NCBI GenBank assembly: GCA_964584805.1 | Contig: CAZPAY010000020.1 | Location: 1-48,689 of the forward strand | Length of the DNA: 48,689 bases | Origin: JABHIE01 sp964584805 | Lineage (GTDB): Bacteria; Planctomycetota; UBA1135 | Reading direction: 5' to 3' | Shown: positions 27,156 through 35,228 of the stretch, one piece after another | Numbering within the stretch: position 1 is the stretch's first letter | Layout: the number at the start of each line of letters is the position of its first letter | The notes under the pieces: generated by a model | The model's input: the letters and a program-made list of their open reading frames with translations, nothing else | Databases searched by the model: none | Told to the model about the DNA's origin: nothing | Position numbers and translations under genes: made by a program

Positions 27156-28799
27156 ATGACTTCGCAAACGCTCCTTCTTCTCACTCTTTCGCTCTGCCTG
27201 CCGGCGACGGCTTTGGCTCAGGAAGATCTCGCTGCCACAAATGACAAGGTAAAGGTCTTTGCCGTAAACGATCTCGGGATGCACTGCATGGACCGAGAAT
27301 CATCGGTTTACAGCATCTTGCCGCCCTTTAATGTGATTCATGCGCAAGCGGTTTATCGTAGAAACAATGACGACCCGATGATTTTGGATGACACTCATAT
27401 CGAGTTGACTTATTCCCCAATCAATGATCTTCAGGGTTCACGCAACAGCACCAGCCTCGGCGGGAAAACCGATTTCTGGAGTTACGCGGATTCCCTCTTC
27501 GGGGTGCAACTTGGCTTAGGCCAAAGTTTGACTGGCTTTTATATGCCAGACGATGCGCCAGTTCCTGGCCCGCAGACCATCCCATGGAATAACACCCACG
27601 GCTACTTTGAGGCTTTCGGCGTGCCGATTACTCCTGTTGATGATGCGGGTGTTGAAAACTCGTATCCGCTCATGCGGGTCTCTGCTGTGCATAAAGCTTC
27701 GGGTCGCGTGATTGCTTATCAAGATATTGTGATGCCGGTTTCCACAGAAACCGATTGCCAAAATTGCCACGCTACGGGTGAAATGGCCGCAAGCAGTTCC
27801 AGTGTGAATTGGTCTACCGAAAGCGATCTTGAGGTTCAAACCAAGCGCAATGTTTTGAAGTTACACGACTTCGAAGAAGGCACTAACTTAATGGGTAACC
27901 AGCCCGTTCTTTGCGCAAGCTGCCACTACTCGGCCGCGCTTGACTTGGAAGGACTCGGCCCACAAGGTGATCAAGTCGGCAAACCGTTGATGAGTGAAAC
28001 CATGCACGGTTTTCACGGTGACCTTACCGACGCAAATGGCAATCACATCTTCCCTCGTGGCGGCTCGGCAGCAGATACTTGCTATCAGTGTCACCCTGGG
28101 CAGAACACCGAGTGCCACCGTGGCGCGATGGCTGATGGCGGCATGGAATGTTTTGACTGTCACGGCGACATGCTTGCCGTTGGCGGTAACCGCACCCCAT
28201 GGATGGATATGCCCAAATGCCAGTCTTGCCACACGGGCGATGCCACCAACCACCTCACCGGCAACGACCTCAAGTTCGCCCCAGACGGCATCCGTCTCGT
28301 GCAAGCTTGGCGCAATGGTGATTCAAGCGCAACTCCGATTGATGCGCCAAATAGCCGTTTCGCTGAAGACAACGGCGAGTTGTACCGTTTTTCGAAAGGC
28401 CACGAAGGCATGGCTTGCACAGCTTGTCATGGTAGCCCACACGCCACTTGGCCAATCACTCCTGAGTACAACAATGACAATGTCGCCTCTTACGAGTTGC
28501 AGGGTCACACCGGTACCGTCATCGAGTGCAGTACTTGTCACACCGAAGATTTAGGCAACACGCTAGACGGGCCACACGGCATGCACCCCGTTGGCGATAC
28601 TTACTTCTTGGACAATCACGAAGACATCACTAACAGCAATGAGCGCAATTGCAAAACTTGCCACGGCTCTGACCTGAAAGGCACCGTGCTTTCCCAAGTG
28701 AAAGTCGATCGTCGCCTTTGGAATGATGATAAGAATCGCTGGGAGAATTTTGTGAAAGGTGAGCAAGTGGCTTGTGATAAATGCCACAGCATGCCGTAA
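27156..28799 (+). CDS. Secreted nine-haem c-type cytochrome with NDLGMHC N-terminal domain
   Basis: 547 residues with a Sec signal peptide (to about residue 22, ATALAQ). Residues about 30-200 are a haem-free beta-rich domain with NDLGMHC and SILPPFNVIHAQ, a combination I recall from other multihaem proteins but with no known function. From about residue 205 to the end there are nine CxxCH haem motifs (CQNCH, CASCH, CYQCH, CFDCH, CQSCH, CTACH, CSTCH, CKTCH, CDKCH). Likely periplasmic or extracellular electron carrier or reductase. It has a paralogue immediately downstream with the same nine-haem layout. A strong terminator separates the two, so they are expressed from separate promoters. Confidence 0.88.
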   Translation: MTSQTLLLLTLSLCLPATALAQEDLAATNDKVKVFAVNDLGMHCMDRESSVYSILPPFNVIHAQAVYRRNNDDPMILDDTHIELTYSPINDLQGSRNSTSLGGKTDFWSYADSLFGVQLGLGQSLTGFYMPDDAPVPGPQTIPWNNTHGYFEAFGVPITPVDDAGVENSYPLMRVSAVHKASGRVIAYQDIVMPVSTETDCQNCHATGEMAASSSSVNWSTESDLEVQTKRNVLKLHDFEEGTNLMGNQPVLCASCHYSAALDLEGLGPQGDQVGKPLMSETMHGFHGDLTDANGNHIFPRGGSAADTCYQCHPGQNTECHRGAMADGGMECFDCHGDMLAVGGNRTPWMDMPKCQSCHTGDATNHLTGNDLKFAPDGIRLVQAWRNGDSSATPIDAPNSRFAEDNGELYRFSKGHEGMACTACHGSPHATWPITPEYNNDNVASYELQGHTGTVIECSTCHTEDLGNTLDGPHGMHPVGDTYFLDNHEDITNSNERNCKTCHGSDLKGTVLSQVKVDRRLWNDDKNRWENFVKGEQVACDKCHSMP

Positions 28800-28819
28800 C
28801 GATTTCCTTTTCTGCATCT

Positions 28820-28854
28820 GCGCCGCCGTCCATTTTGACGGCGGCGCTTTTGTT
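28820..28854 (+). terminator. Rho-independent terminator after the first cytochrome
   Basis: Perfect 11-bp GC stem (28820-28830 with 28837-28847), 6-nt loop, then TTTTGTTTGT. Ends the first cytochrome transcript. Confidence 0.93.
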
Positions 28855-28864
28855 TGTCTAACAG

Positions 28865-28901
28865 GCTTGTAATCAAAACACGCCATTTTTTGTGTCATAG
28901 T
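28865..28901 (+). promoter_or_regulatory. Second copy of the GCTTGTAATCAA motif and possible -10 of second cytochrome
   Basis: The exact 12-mer found before the first cytochrome lies here at 28865-28876, 31 nt from the start of the second. CATAGT (28896-28901) is 6 nt before the ATG, matching the -10-to-start spacing seen for other genes in the window. A shared activator or repressor site is inferred. Confidence 0.4.
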
Positions 28902-28907
28902 TAAGGG

Positions 28908-30578
28908 ATGACTTCCGAAGAGAAAATGGAATGGCCAGCATTTTTGAAAAGTGCACTCACCGTTACCTTTTGCATACTCATGGCCGCTTCGTGTGGCGTG
29001 GGCGGCGATGACGACGACGATGACGATGATGATCACGACGACGATGATTTTGGTGGAAGTGGCACGGCTGCGACATTGGTACTTGGTGCCAATGACTTGG
29101 GCATGCACTGTGTCGACGGTTCCTTTGAGGTCTTTTCCATTCTTCCTCCGTTTAATGTCATCGAGGCGCAAGTCGTCCAGCGCACGCCGTATGCCGCGAC
29201 GCGATTGCTGGGGCCAACCGATGCACGAGTGGTCTACAGCGCCACCACCGATTCCACGGGTTCACGCAACTCCGCAAGCATCGGCAAAACAGATTATTGG
29301 GATTATGCCGACATTCTGTTCGGCGGGCCATTTGATCTAGGCGAGGGTTTGACCGGTTTGTATATGCCCGATGACGCACCCAACCCGGGCGCGCAAAACA
29401 TGGTTTGGGACGCCACGCACGGGTGGTTTGCCGCGGCGGGTGTACCCATTTTTCCGACGGATGATTTAGGGGCGACAAATCCTTATCCGCTCATGCGATT
29501 AACCGCTCAAAACGCCCAAACGGGTGCCGCATTGGGTAGTTTAGACATTGTCGTGCCGGTGAGTGATGAAACCGATTGCACGACTTGCCATGCCACGGGC
29601 GGCATTGCGTCCACCCAAGGTGGCATCGTTTGGTCATCGCGCGCACCTGGTGAAAATCAGGCCAAAGAAAACATTCTCAAACTGCATGATACGAATCACG
29701 GCACCGCACTTGAGCAAAGCCAACCCGTCTTGTGTGCGAGTTGTCACTATTCTGCGGCTCTCGATCTCGTAGGCTCGGGGCCGACAGGTGCGCAACTGGG
29801 CAAGCCGTCCATGTCGGCGACCATGCATGATTATCACGGAGCACTCACCGACAGTTTCGGCGATCCACTTTTCCCTGTAGGCGGCACCGCCGATGAAACC
29901 TGTTACCGCTGTCACCCTGGCGGCGAAACGCAATGCCAACGCGGCGCCATGCGTACCGGCGGAATGGAATGCTTTGAGTGCCACGGGGACATGTCGGCCG
30001 TCGGTGGTGCGCGTGCACCTTGGATTGATTTGCCAAAATGCCAAAGTTGCCACACAGGTGATGCACTTACCTTTCAATCCGGCGGGGGGCGTGAGCTCGC
30101 TGCGGATGGCATCCGTCTGCGCCAAGCTTGGCTCACGGGTGACGCAACCGCCGACCCCATTTCCGCACCAAATTCAAGATTCGCCGAAGAGAGTGGCAAA
30201 CTCTATCGCCAAAGCAAAGGTCACGGTGGTCTGGCGTGCATGGCTTGTCACGGCAGCCCGCACGCGATTTGGCCACATTCTGATGCGTCGGCGAATGACA
30301 ATGTCGCGGCCAATCAAATTCAGGGTCACAGCGGAACCATTACGGATTGTTCCGCTTGCCATGGCGCTCAATCCATCCCACTTGGGCTTAACGGCCCTCA
30401 TGGTATGCACCCTTTAAACGATTCCGGTTGGCGGGAAGATCACGAAGATTTTTACCGCATCAATCCCAGTTCATGCAAGTCGTGCCACGGCGCCGATTAC
30501 CGTGGCACCGCACTTGCGCAAACGGCCTGCAATCAATGCCACGCCATGCCAAATGGGTCGCCCAATTGGGATGATTGA
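28908..30578 (+). CDS. Nine-haem cytochrome lipoprotein, paralogue, with Asp/His-rich linker
   Basis: 556 residues. The N terminus looks like a lipoprotein signal ending AASC (Cys29), followed at residues 34-47 by nine Asp, one His and four Asp. The rest parallels the upstream cytochrome: NDLGMHC, SILPPFNVIEAQ, YMPDDAPNPG, then nine CxxCH motifs (CTTCH, CASCH, CYRCH, CFECH, CQSCH, CMACH, CSACH, CKSCH, CNQCH). Probably anchored to the outer or inner membrane, with the acidic linker binding cations or acting as a flexible spacer (inference). A secreted and an anchored copy side by side suggest an electron relay across the envelope, or tandem duplication with relocalisation. Confidence 0.88.
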   Translation: MTSEEKMEWPAFLKSALTVTFCILMAASCGVGGDDDDDDDDDHDDDDFGGSGTAATLVLGANDLGMHCVDGSFEVFSILPPFNVIEAQVVQRTPYAATRLLGPTDARVVYSATTDSTGSRNSASIGKTDYWDYADILFGGPFDLGEGLTGLYMPDDAPNPGAQNMVWDATHGWFAAAGVPIFPTDDLGATNPYPLMRLTAQNAQTGAALGSLDIVVPVSDETDCTTCHATGGIASTQGGIVWSSRAPGENQAKENILKLHDTNHGTALEQSQPVLCASCHYSAALDLVGSGPTGAQLGKPSMSATMHDYHGALTDSFGDPLFPVGGTADETCYRCHPGGETQCQRGAMRTGGMECFECHGDMSAVGGARAPWIDLPKCQSCHTGDALTFQSGGGRELAADGIRLRQAWLTGDATADPISAPNSRFAEESGKLYRQSKGHGGLACMACHGSPHAIWPHSDASANDNVAANQIQGHSGTITDCSACHGAQSIPLGLNGPHGMHPLNDSGWREDHEDFYRINPSSCKSCHGADYRGTALAQTACNQCHAMPNGSPNWDD

Positions 30579-30594
30579 TCCCGCGGGCGACCCA
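30554..30594. terminator. Hairpin spanning the cytochrome stop codon
   Basis: TGGGTCGCCC (30554-30563) pairs perfectly with GGGCGACCCA (30585-30594), with a smaller internal pairing. No T run. It lies between convergent genes and may slow or end transcription; weak call. Confidence 0.4.
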
Positions 30595-30617
30595 TAGCGT
30601 GGGTTACAGAATGGAAT

Positions 30618-32054
30618 CTATCGCAGATAAACGCGGTAGACGCCGTTGTCGTCATTCACCGGCGCGTTGTTTGTCGCGTCAGACCAAGTCACGCTTGCAA
30701 AGGCATAAGACATATCGGCATTAAACACGATGCCGCCTGCGTTGGCTTCGGAATAACCGAGCGTCGGCGAGACATCCAAGCCGGTATCCCAAACTTTACC
30801 CCAGCCAGGCGTGCCACTTGTCAGCGAGCCGTAAACCTTGGTGTTGTTTGAGCTCGCGTCACCGCGATCAGAGCGCAAGGCACCAATCAGGCAAGTGTCA
30901 TACATCGGGCCGGTACCGACGGCAACCGTACCGACTGGCGTCGAACCAATACTTTTAAGCGTAGTGGTGCTGTCGCCCATGGGGTCGGTCCAGTTGCTGT
31001 TGTAAGGCAGTTGACCGTTGCGGGCTTCCCAAGTGCCGTCGGCAGTGTGATGAGCACCTTTACTGCGATTCACCACATAGCTATTGCCGACGAGGTCGAC
31101 ATCCATCGTCAAGCCGGTGTGTGTCGCCCAAATGCTGACGCCGGGGCCAGTCGAGCTCGTGAGCATCATGGTCGAGGACGAAATCCGTGCGACGGATGTG
31201 CCGAGCTGCGTGCCTTGCTTGATGTTAGTGGGGAGACCTGTGGCGATTTCATTGAATCGCCCCGAGGCATGGTTGGCGTTAAAGAAGATGCGCCCTTTGG
31301 TTGTGGCGTCTTTTGAACCAAACAGCAAAACCGTGTTGACATACAGGTCAACCATGCCGAGCAAGACATAGTTCGGTGATTGCGGCACGACCAAAATACT
31401 TGAAGCCACGGCTGTGTGCGATTTGCTGTCGCTCAAACTATCGGAGCGATTCGGCAGGCCATCGTTGTTGGCTGCCCAAGAAGTGCCGCCATCGGTGCTG
31501 ACATAAAAACCAGGGTGGCTCGGAGCTAGGTTGAGGATGTCAAGCCCGCCAGTTTGTGCAACACTGCAATAAACCTGATTTGGGTTGGTTGGGTCAACCG
31601 CCACAGCAACTGCCGAGTGGTCGCCGTTAGGGAAAGGAAGGCCGTTGTTTACAGCAACCCAGTTGGTGCCGCCATCGGTTGATTTGAACACACCGTTTTC
31701 AGCTGTTCCGGCGTACATGACATTGTCGGCATCACGGCAAATCGAAAGGTCAACTACATTGAAATCGGGCATAAAAACGCCATCGTTAATGACCGCCCAA
31801 GTGCTACCCGCGTCATGCGAAACCCAGAGCCCATCTCCCGGTGGGGTGGTCGTCGCCATCGGGTCAAGGTCGCCGATTGTGCACTGAAACACGGTATTCG
31901 GGTCGTTTGGGTGCGCCACAATGCGGCCCATCATGCCTGAAATCGTATTGCCTGGAAATGAGGTCCTTTCCCAATCGTAATTTTGCGCCGCGAGGGGGGT
32001 GACGCAAAGAAGGGAAAAGAGCGTGAGGAGAAAGATGAGAGGGGATTTCTTCAT
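30618..32054 (-). CDS. Secreted BNR/sortilin-type beta-propeller protein
   Basis: 478 residues with signal peptide MKKSPLIFLLTLFSLLCVTPLAAQ. It contains Asp-box repeats typical of BNR/VPS10-type propellers (SHDAGSTWAVIND, STDGGTNWVAVNNGLP, STDGGTSWAANNDGLP). Asp-box folds occur in sialidases, photosystem-assembly factors and sortilins, so no enzyme activity can be assigned; the sialidase Arg triad is not evident. Its ATG overlaps the stop of the sugar-kinase gene (ATGA), so it is the last gene of the minus-strand operon with the two-component system. Confidence 0.8.
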   Translation of the reverse strand: MKKSPLIFLLTLFSLLCVTPLAAQNYDWERTSFPGNTISGMMGRIVAHPNDPNTVFQCTIGDLDPMATTTPPGDGLWVSHDAGSTWAVINDGVFMPDFNVVDLSICRDADNVMYAGTAENGVFKSTDGGTNWVAVNNGLPFPNGDHSAVAVAVDPTNPNQVYCSVAQTGGLDILNLAPSHPGFYVSTDGGTSWAANNDGLPNRSDSLSDSKSHTAVASSILVVPQSPNYVLLGMVDLYVNTVLLFGSKDATTKGRIFFNANHASGRFNEIATGLPTNIKQGTQLGTSVARISSSTMMLTSSTGPGVSIWATHTGLTMDVDLVGNSYVVNRSKGAHHTADGTWEARNGQLPYNSNWTDPMGDSTTTLKSIGSTPVGTVAVGTGPMYDTCLIGALRSDRGDASSNNTKVYGSLTSGTPGWGKVWDTGLDVSPTLGYSEANAGGIVFNADMSYAFASVTWSDATNNAPVNDDNGVYRVYLR

Positions 32055-33076
32055 CTTTGCAGTCTAGCGAGTTGTGAGGCTAGATGCAGTTGGACGCGCG
32101 CGCGGTCGAGGTTTTGCCGAGGCCGCGTGATGTTGAAATAGGCGTCGCCGTTTAAATAGTCGGTGAGGAAGCGCGCACCTAATTCGGTTGCAATCCATGA
32201 TGCGGCTCGCGGCATATGCTCGATTTCTATATCCGTAAGTAAGCCGCCACAACCTTCTAGCCAGCCACAGCGGACGGCACTCACGAGATCGGGGTCGACC
32301 ACGACTTGCGATAAATCGGCGCAATCTTCTGCGGCAAGGCAAGTCATGGAGCGGAGCATGTCGCTGTAGTCATGCAGTGCACAACCGGGTTGGGTGGTGT
32401 CGAGGTCAATGACGGCTTGGACCTTTTCGCCAGATTCATCGAAAAGGATGTTCGCGATTTTGGCATCGTTATGAACAATGCGTACCGGAAAAGGCGTTTG
32501 ATGTAAATCGCGCGCGGTCGGCAAGTAGTCCAGAACCGCCTGGATTTCATCTTGGCATGTCGCCACGCGATGATGCGCATCGGTTTGCGCGGCTACTTGC
32601 AGTGCCTTGATGCGCGCAGGAGTGTTGTGGAATTCGGGCAAGACGGTTTGGAATTTTTCGATATCCATTTGCGCCGCCTCATGTAAAAACTGCCCAAATG
32701 CTTTGGATGCCAAAAAAGCATGAGCCGGTGACTGCGCCTCAAGAAAAGTGCGCGTGTGAGGCAGGAAAGAAAACGCCCGCCAAAGTTTGCCCTCGCTGTC
32801 GGTGTGCCAAGCTTGCCCTGAGGTGGTCAGGATGAGTTTCAAGTCGCCCGTCGCCGGGGTTTCGAAATTCTTTGCATTTGAAAGCAAGGCCTTCAAGTTT
32901 TGCATGATCCCAACACTGTTTGGAAAAACATCTGGGTTTAGACCTTGAAGCAAAATCGCCGCGCCATCCGCGCAATCGACTTTCCAGGAAGTGTTGATGT
33001 GACCACCTGCCCAGGCGCGCGCCGAAACAGGTGGTGCGGCTAGCGCAAACTCATTGGCGAGCTGAAGGGCGTCCAT
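32051..33076 (-). CDS. Phosphotransferase-family kinase, N-acetylhexosamine 1-kinase (NahK)-like
   Basis: 341 residues from the ATG at 33076. Aminoglycoside-phosphotransferase fold: GGHINTSWKV near 24-33, LLQGLNPDVFPNSVGIMQN, catalytic loop IVHNDAKIANILFDE and metal-binding IDLDTTQPG. The phrases around INTSWKV and LNPDVFPN are those of NahK and its relatives, which phosphorylate N-acetylglucosamine or N-acetylgalactosamine at C1. Homoserine or choline kinases share the fold, so the substrate is a moderate-confidence inference. On the minus strand TATCCT ends 6 nt before the ATG, so it may also have its own leaderless promoter inside the operon. Confidence 0.78.
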   Translation of the reverse strand: MDALQLANEFALAAPPVSARAWAGGHINTSWKVDCADGAAILLQGLNPDVFPNSVGIMQNLKALLSNAKNFETPATGDLKLILTTSGQAWHTDSEGKLWRAFSFLPHTRTFLEAQSPAHAFLASKAFGQFLHEAAQMDIEKFQTVLPEFHNTPARIKALQVAAQTDAHHRVATCQDEIQAVLDYLPTARDLHQTPFPVRIVHNDAKIANILFDESGEKVQAVIDLDTTQPGCALHDYSDMLRSMTCLAAEDCADLSQVVVDPDLVSAVRCGWLEGCGGLLTDIEIEHMPRAASWIATELGARFLTDYLNGDAYFNITRPRQNLDRARVQLHLASQLARLQR

Positions 33077-33092
33077 GGTTAAAGGATAGGGA

Positions 33093-34481
33093 TTACTCCT
33101 TCCGTGGCAAAACCAGACGGAAGGATGCGCCACCGCGGGCGCCATCCGTCACGCTGAGCTCGCCTTTGTGCCGCATCGCAGCGGCTTGGCTGAGCGCGAG
33201 ACCCAATCCATAACCTGGCCGCTTGCCGCGCGCGTGAGTGCCGCGGAAAAGGGGCTCAAAAATCGATTCACGCTCGTCTTCGGGGACGCCAGGCCCTTCG
33301 TCGTCGACGCGAATGAGGAGGGCATCTTTTGTTCCTTCGAGATGGAGGGATACGGTCGTATTTTCGGGCGTGTGCGCGATTGCGTTTGCGACCAAATTGC
33401 GAATCGCACGCAGGATGGCTTCCTTGTCGCCGTGATAGCGCAAATTACCGAGCTGTGTCGTCGAGAGATGGATTTGCTTGCGCTCAGCCGCGCGGCGCTC
33501 CCCAGCAAGTCGGGCGGCAAGGCTGACCGCGAGGTCGAAATCTTCTTTTTGCACTTGCGTGTGTGAACCAATCTCACCGGAGCACAAACTCACTAAATCG
33601 CGCAATGCGGTGCCGAGCCCGCGTAGGTCGTCGCGATGCGTATCGAGGGTCGTGCGATGCCGGCTCGCGAGGGCTTCGTCGACGAGGAGCAAATCAGTTT
33701 CCGTCAACATGTTTTGGACGGGATGCCCCATTTCGTGGGCTAAACCCGCAATCATCATGCGATGTCGGCGCTCGGCATCTTGAATCGTGGCGAGTCGCGC
33801 GCGGAGTGTTTCGGTGATTTCGGAAACTTCGCTGGGGAGGTTTATCCGTTCGCCAAGAGTTTGCGTTGGCATTAAACCCTTTGTTGGATCGCTTGCAGCC
33901 GTTTCGCTCGATTGCACTTGTTCCGCAATGGAGTTAAACATACTTGTGATTTTGCGGGACACAAATTCACCAAGTAACAAGCCGGCGCCGAGCGCAAGTG
34001 CGGCGATGAGCCATGCCATCAGGCGGTAGTTGGCCGCGTGGACGAATAAGGCATGCGCGTCGAGTGCCAAAATGATTTCGCCGCCGTTGGTCAAAGTGCG
34101 TCCACGCCATTGGACGCTGTCGGGGCAACTGGCCGACCATTCGGTTTGAGGTAAATGCGGGATTGACGGGACACTCACCGCATCGGTGCCAAAGCGAAAA
34201 GAGATTGCGCCGGAGTCGTCGAGCATCCACCAACGCATCGGGACGCCGGGGTGATGCTCCGAAAGAATCGTGGCGATGCGTTTTGCGTTTTTGGGAGTGG
34301 GGTTGGAAAGGAAAAGTGCTTCGAATTCTTCGGTCTCTTCGAGAAGCAAGGCTTTGACTTCGCGCTCAACGGAGTTTTGCAAATACCACGCGCCAATACC
34401 GCCCATGATGGCGGCGAGGGTGAAGGTGCTGAGTGCAAACCAAAGCCGCAGGCGTTTGCGCAGAGACCAGGTGGCGCTCAT
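33093..34481 (-). CDS. Membrane sensor histidine kinase
   Basis: 462 residues: transmembrane segments near 13-33 and 153-174 enclose a 120-residue periplasmic sensor region. A HAMP-like linker follows, then the dimerisation/phosphoacceptor segment with His249 in GLAHEMGHPVQNML. The usual HExxTP core is changed to HEMGHP. The ATPase domain has N-box NLVANAIAHT, G1 DDEGPGVPEDE, and G2 GYGLGLALS. Partner of the response regulator, whose stop it overlaps by 4 bp. Signal unknown; co-transcription with a sugar kinase and a secreted propeller hints at an extracellular carbohydrate or envelope cue (inference). Confidence 0.9.
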   Translation of the reverse strand: MSATWSLRKRLRLWFALSTFTLAAIMGGIGAWYLQNSVEREVKALLLEETEEFEALFLSNPTPKNAKRIATILSEHHPGVPMRWWMLDDSGAISFRFGTDAVSVPSIPHLPQTEWSASCPDSVQWRGRTLTNGGEIILALDAHALFVHAANYRLMAWLIAALALGAGLLLGEFVSRKITSMFNSIAEQVQSSETAASDPTKGLMPTQTLGERINLPSEVSEITETLRARLATIQDAERRHRMMIAGLAHEMGHPVQNMLTETDLLLVDEALASRHRTTLDTHRDDLRGLGTALRDLVSLCSGEIGSHTQVQKEDFDLAVSLAARLAGERRAAERKQIHLSTTQLGNLRYHGDKEAILRAIRNLVANAIAHTPENTTVSLHLEGTKDALLIRVDDEGPGVPEDERESIFEPLFRGTHARGKRPGYGLGLALSQAAAMRHKGELSVTDGARGGASFRLVLPRKE

Positions 34482-35176
34482 GATTGGGTTGGTGCGTCGC
34501 TTAAAAAGTAACCCTCACCCGGAGCGTTTTGCAAAATCGCGGCCCCGTCTTTGCCGAGCTTTTTGCGCAGCCGCGCGATGCAAACTTCGACGGTGTTCGT
34601 GCCCGGCTCAAAGGCAATGTCCCAAACTCGTTGTAAAAGTTCATTGCGTGAAACGGGCGTTGCACCTGATTCGGCGAGGGCGAGTAAAACATCAAACTCT
34701 TTGGGTGAGAGTGGTAAGACTCTGTCGTCGCGCCTTGCTTGGCGTAAGTGAGGGTCAATCTTCAAAGGCCCGCGCTGCAGCATGGGCATCGCACGCCAGC
34801 GGCGGGTAACACTTTCGATGCGGGCAAGCAATTCTTCGAGCTCAAAAGGCTTGGGCAAGAAATCATCGGCACCAAGGCGTAAGCCTAAAACGCGATCTTC
34901 AAGAGTGCCGCGAGCGGTGACGAATAAAACAGGCGTGCGCAGGCCTTCCTCGCGCAAGGCCGCCAAGAGCGAAAAACCGTCTTCGCCGGGCATATTGACA
35001 TCAAGCAGGATGAGGTCGAAGCTTGCGCCAGAGTCAAGCGTTTGTCGCGCGGCTGCAGCATCTTCGGCGAGTAGAGTCGTATGGTTCGCCAGCTCAAGCC
35101 CCCTAGCCGTCGAGGCGCGAAAACGCGCGTCATCATCCACAAGCAGAATCGAAAGGGAGGGCGCGGTTTCGTGCAT
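34478..35176 (-). CDS. OmpR/PhoB-family response regulator
   Basis: 232 residues: receiver domain (acidic pocket Asp14-16, phospho-acceptor Asp59 in LILLDVNMP, Lys109 in FLPKPFE) followed by a winged-helix DNA-binding domain with LSPKEFDVLLALAES and NTVEVCIARLRKKLG. Cognate of the overlapping histidine kinase. On the minus strand TATCCT lies 5 nt before the ATG, so this is the first gene of the four-gene operon and probably leaderless. Confidence 0.94.
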   Translation of the reverse strand: MHETAPSLSILLVDDDARFRASTARGLELANHTTLLAEDAAAARQTLDSGASFDLILLDVNMPGEDGFSLLAALREEGLRTPVLFVTARGTLEDRVLGLRLGADDFLPKPFELEELLARIESVTRRWRAMPMLQRGPLKIDPHLRQARRDDRVLPLSPKEFDVLLALAESGATPVSRNELLQRVWDIAFEPGTNTVEVCIARLRKKLGKDGAAILQNAPGEGYFLSDAPTQS

Positions 35177-35228
35177 CCCCTAGGATAGCGAGGAATTGCG
35201 GAATCAGCGCCCTTATAGTTTTGTAAGG

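Noticed and set aside
29007..29048. GAY trinucleotide run as a mobile or phase-variable repeat
   Set aside because: Mixed GAC/GAT codons rather than a pure repeat, in frame with the protein; slippage would change Asp number without breaking the frame.
30618..32054. Sialidase
   Set aside because: Asp boxes are present but the catalytic Arg triad and FRIP motif are not visible, so only the fold is claimed.
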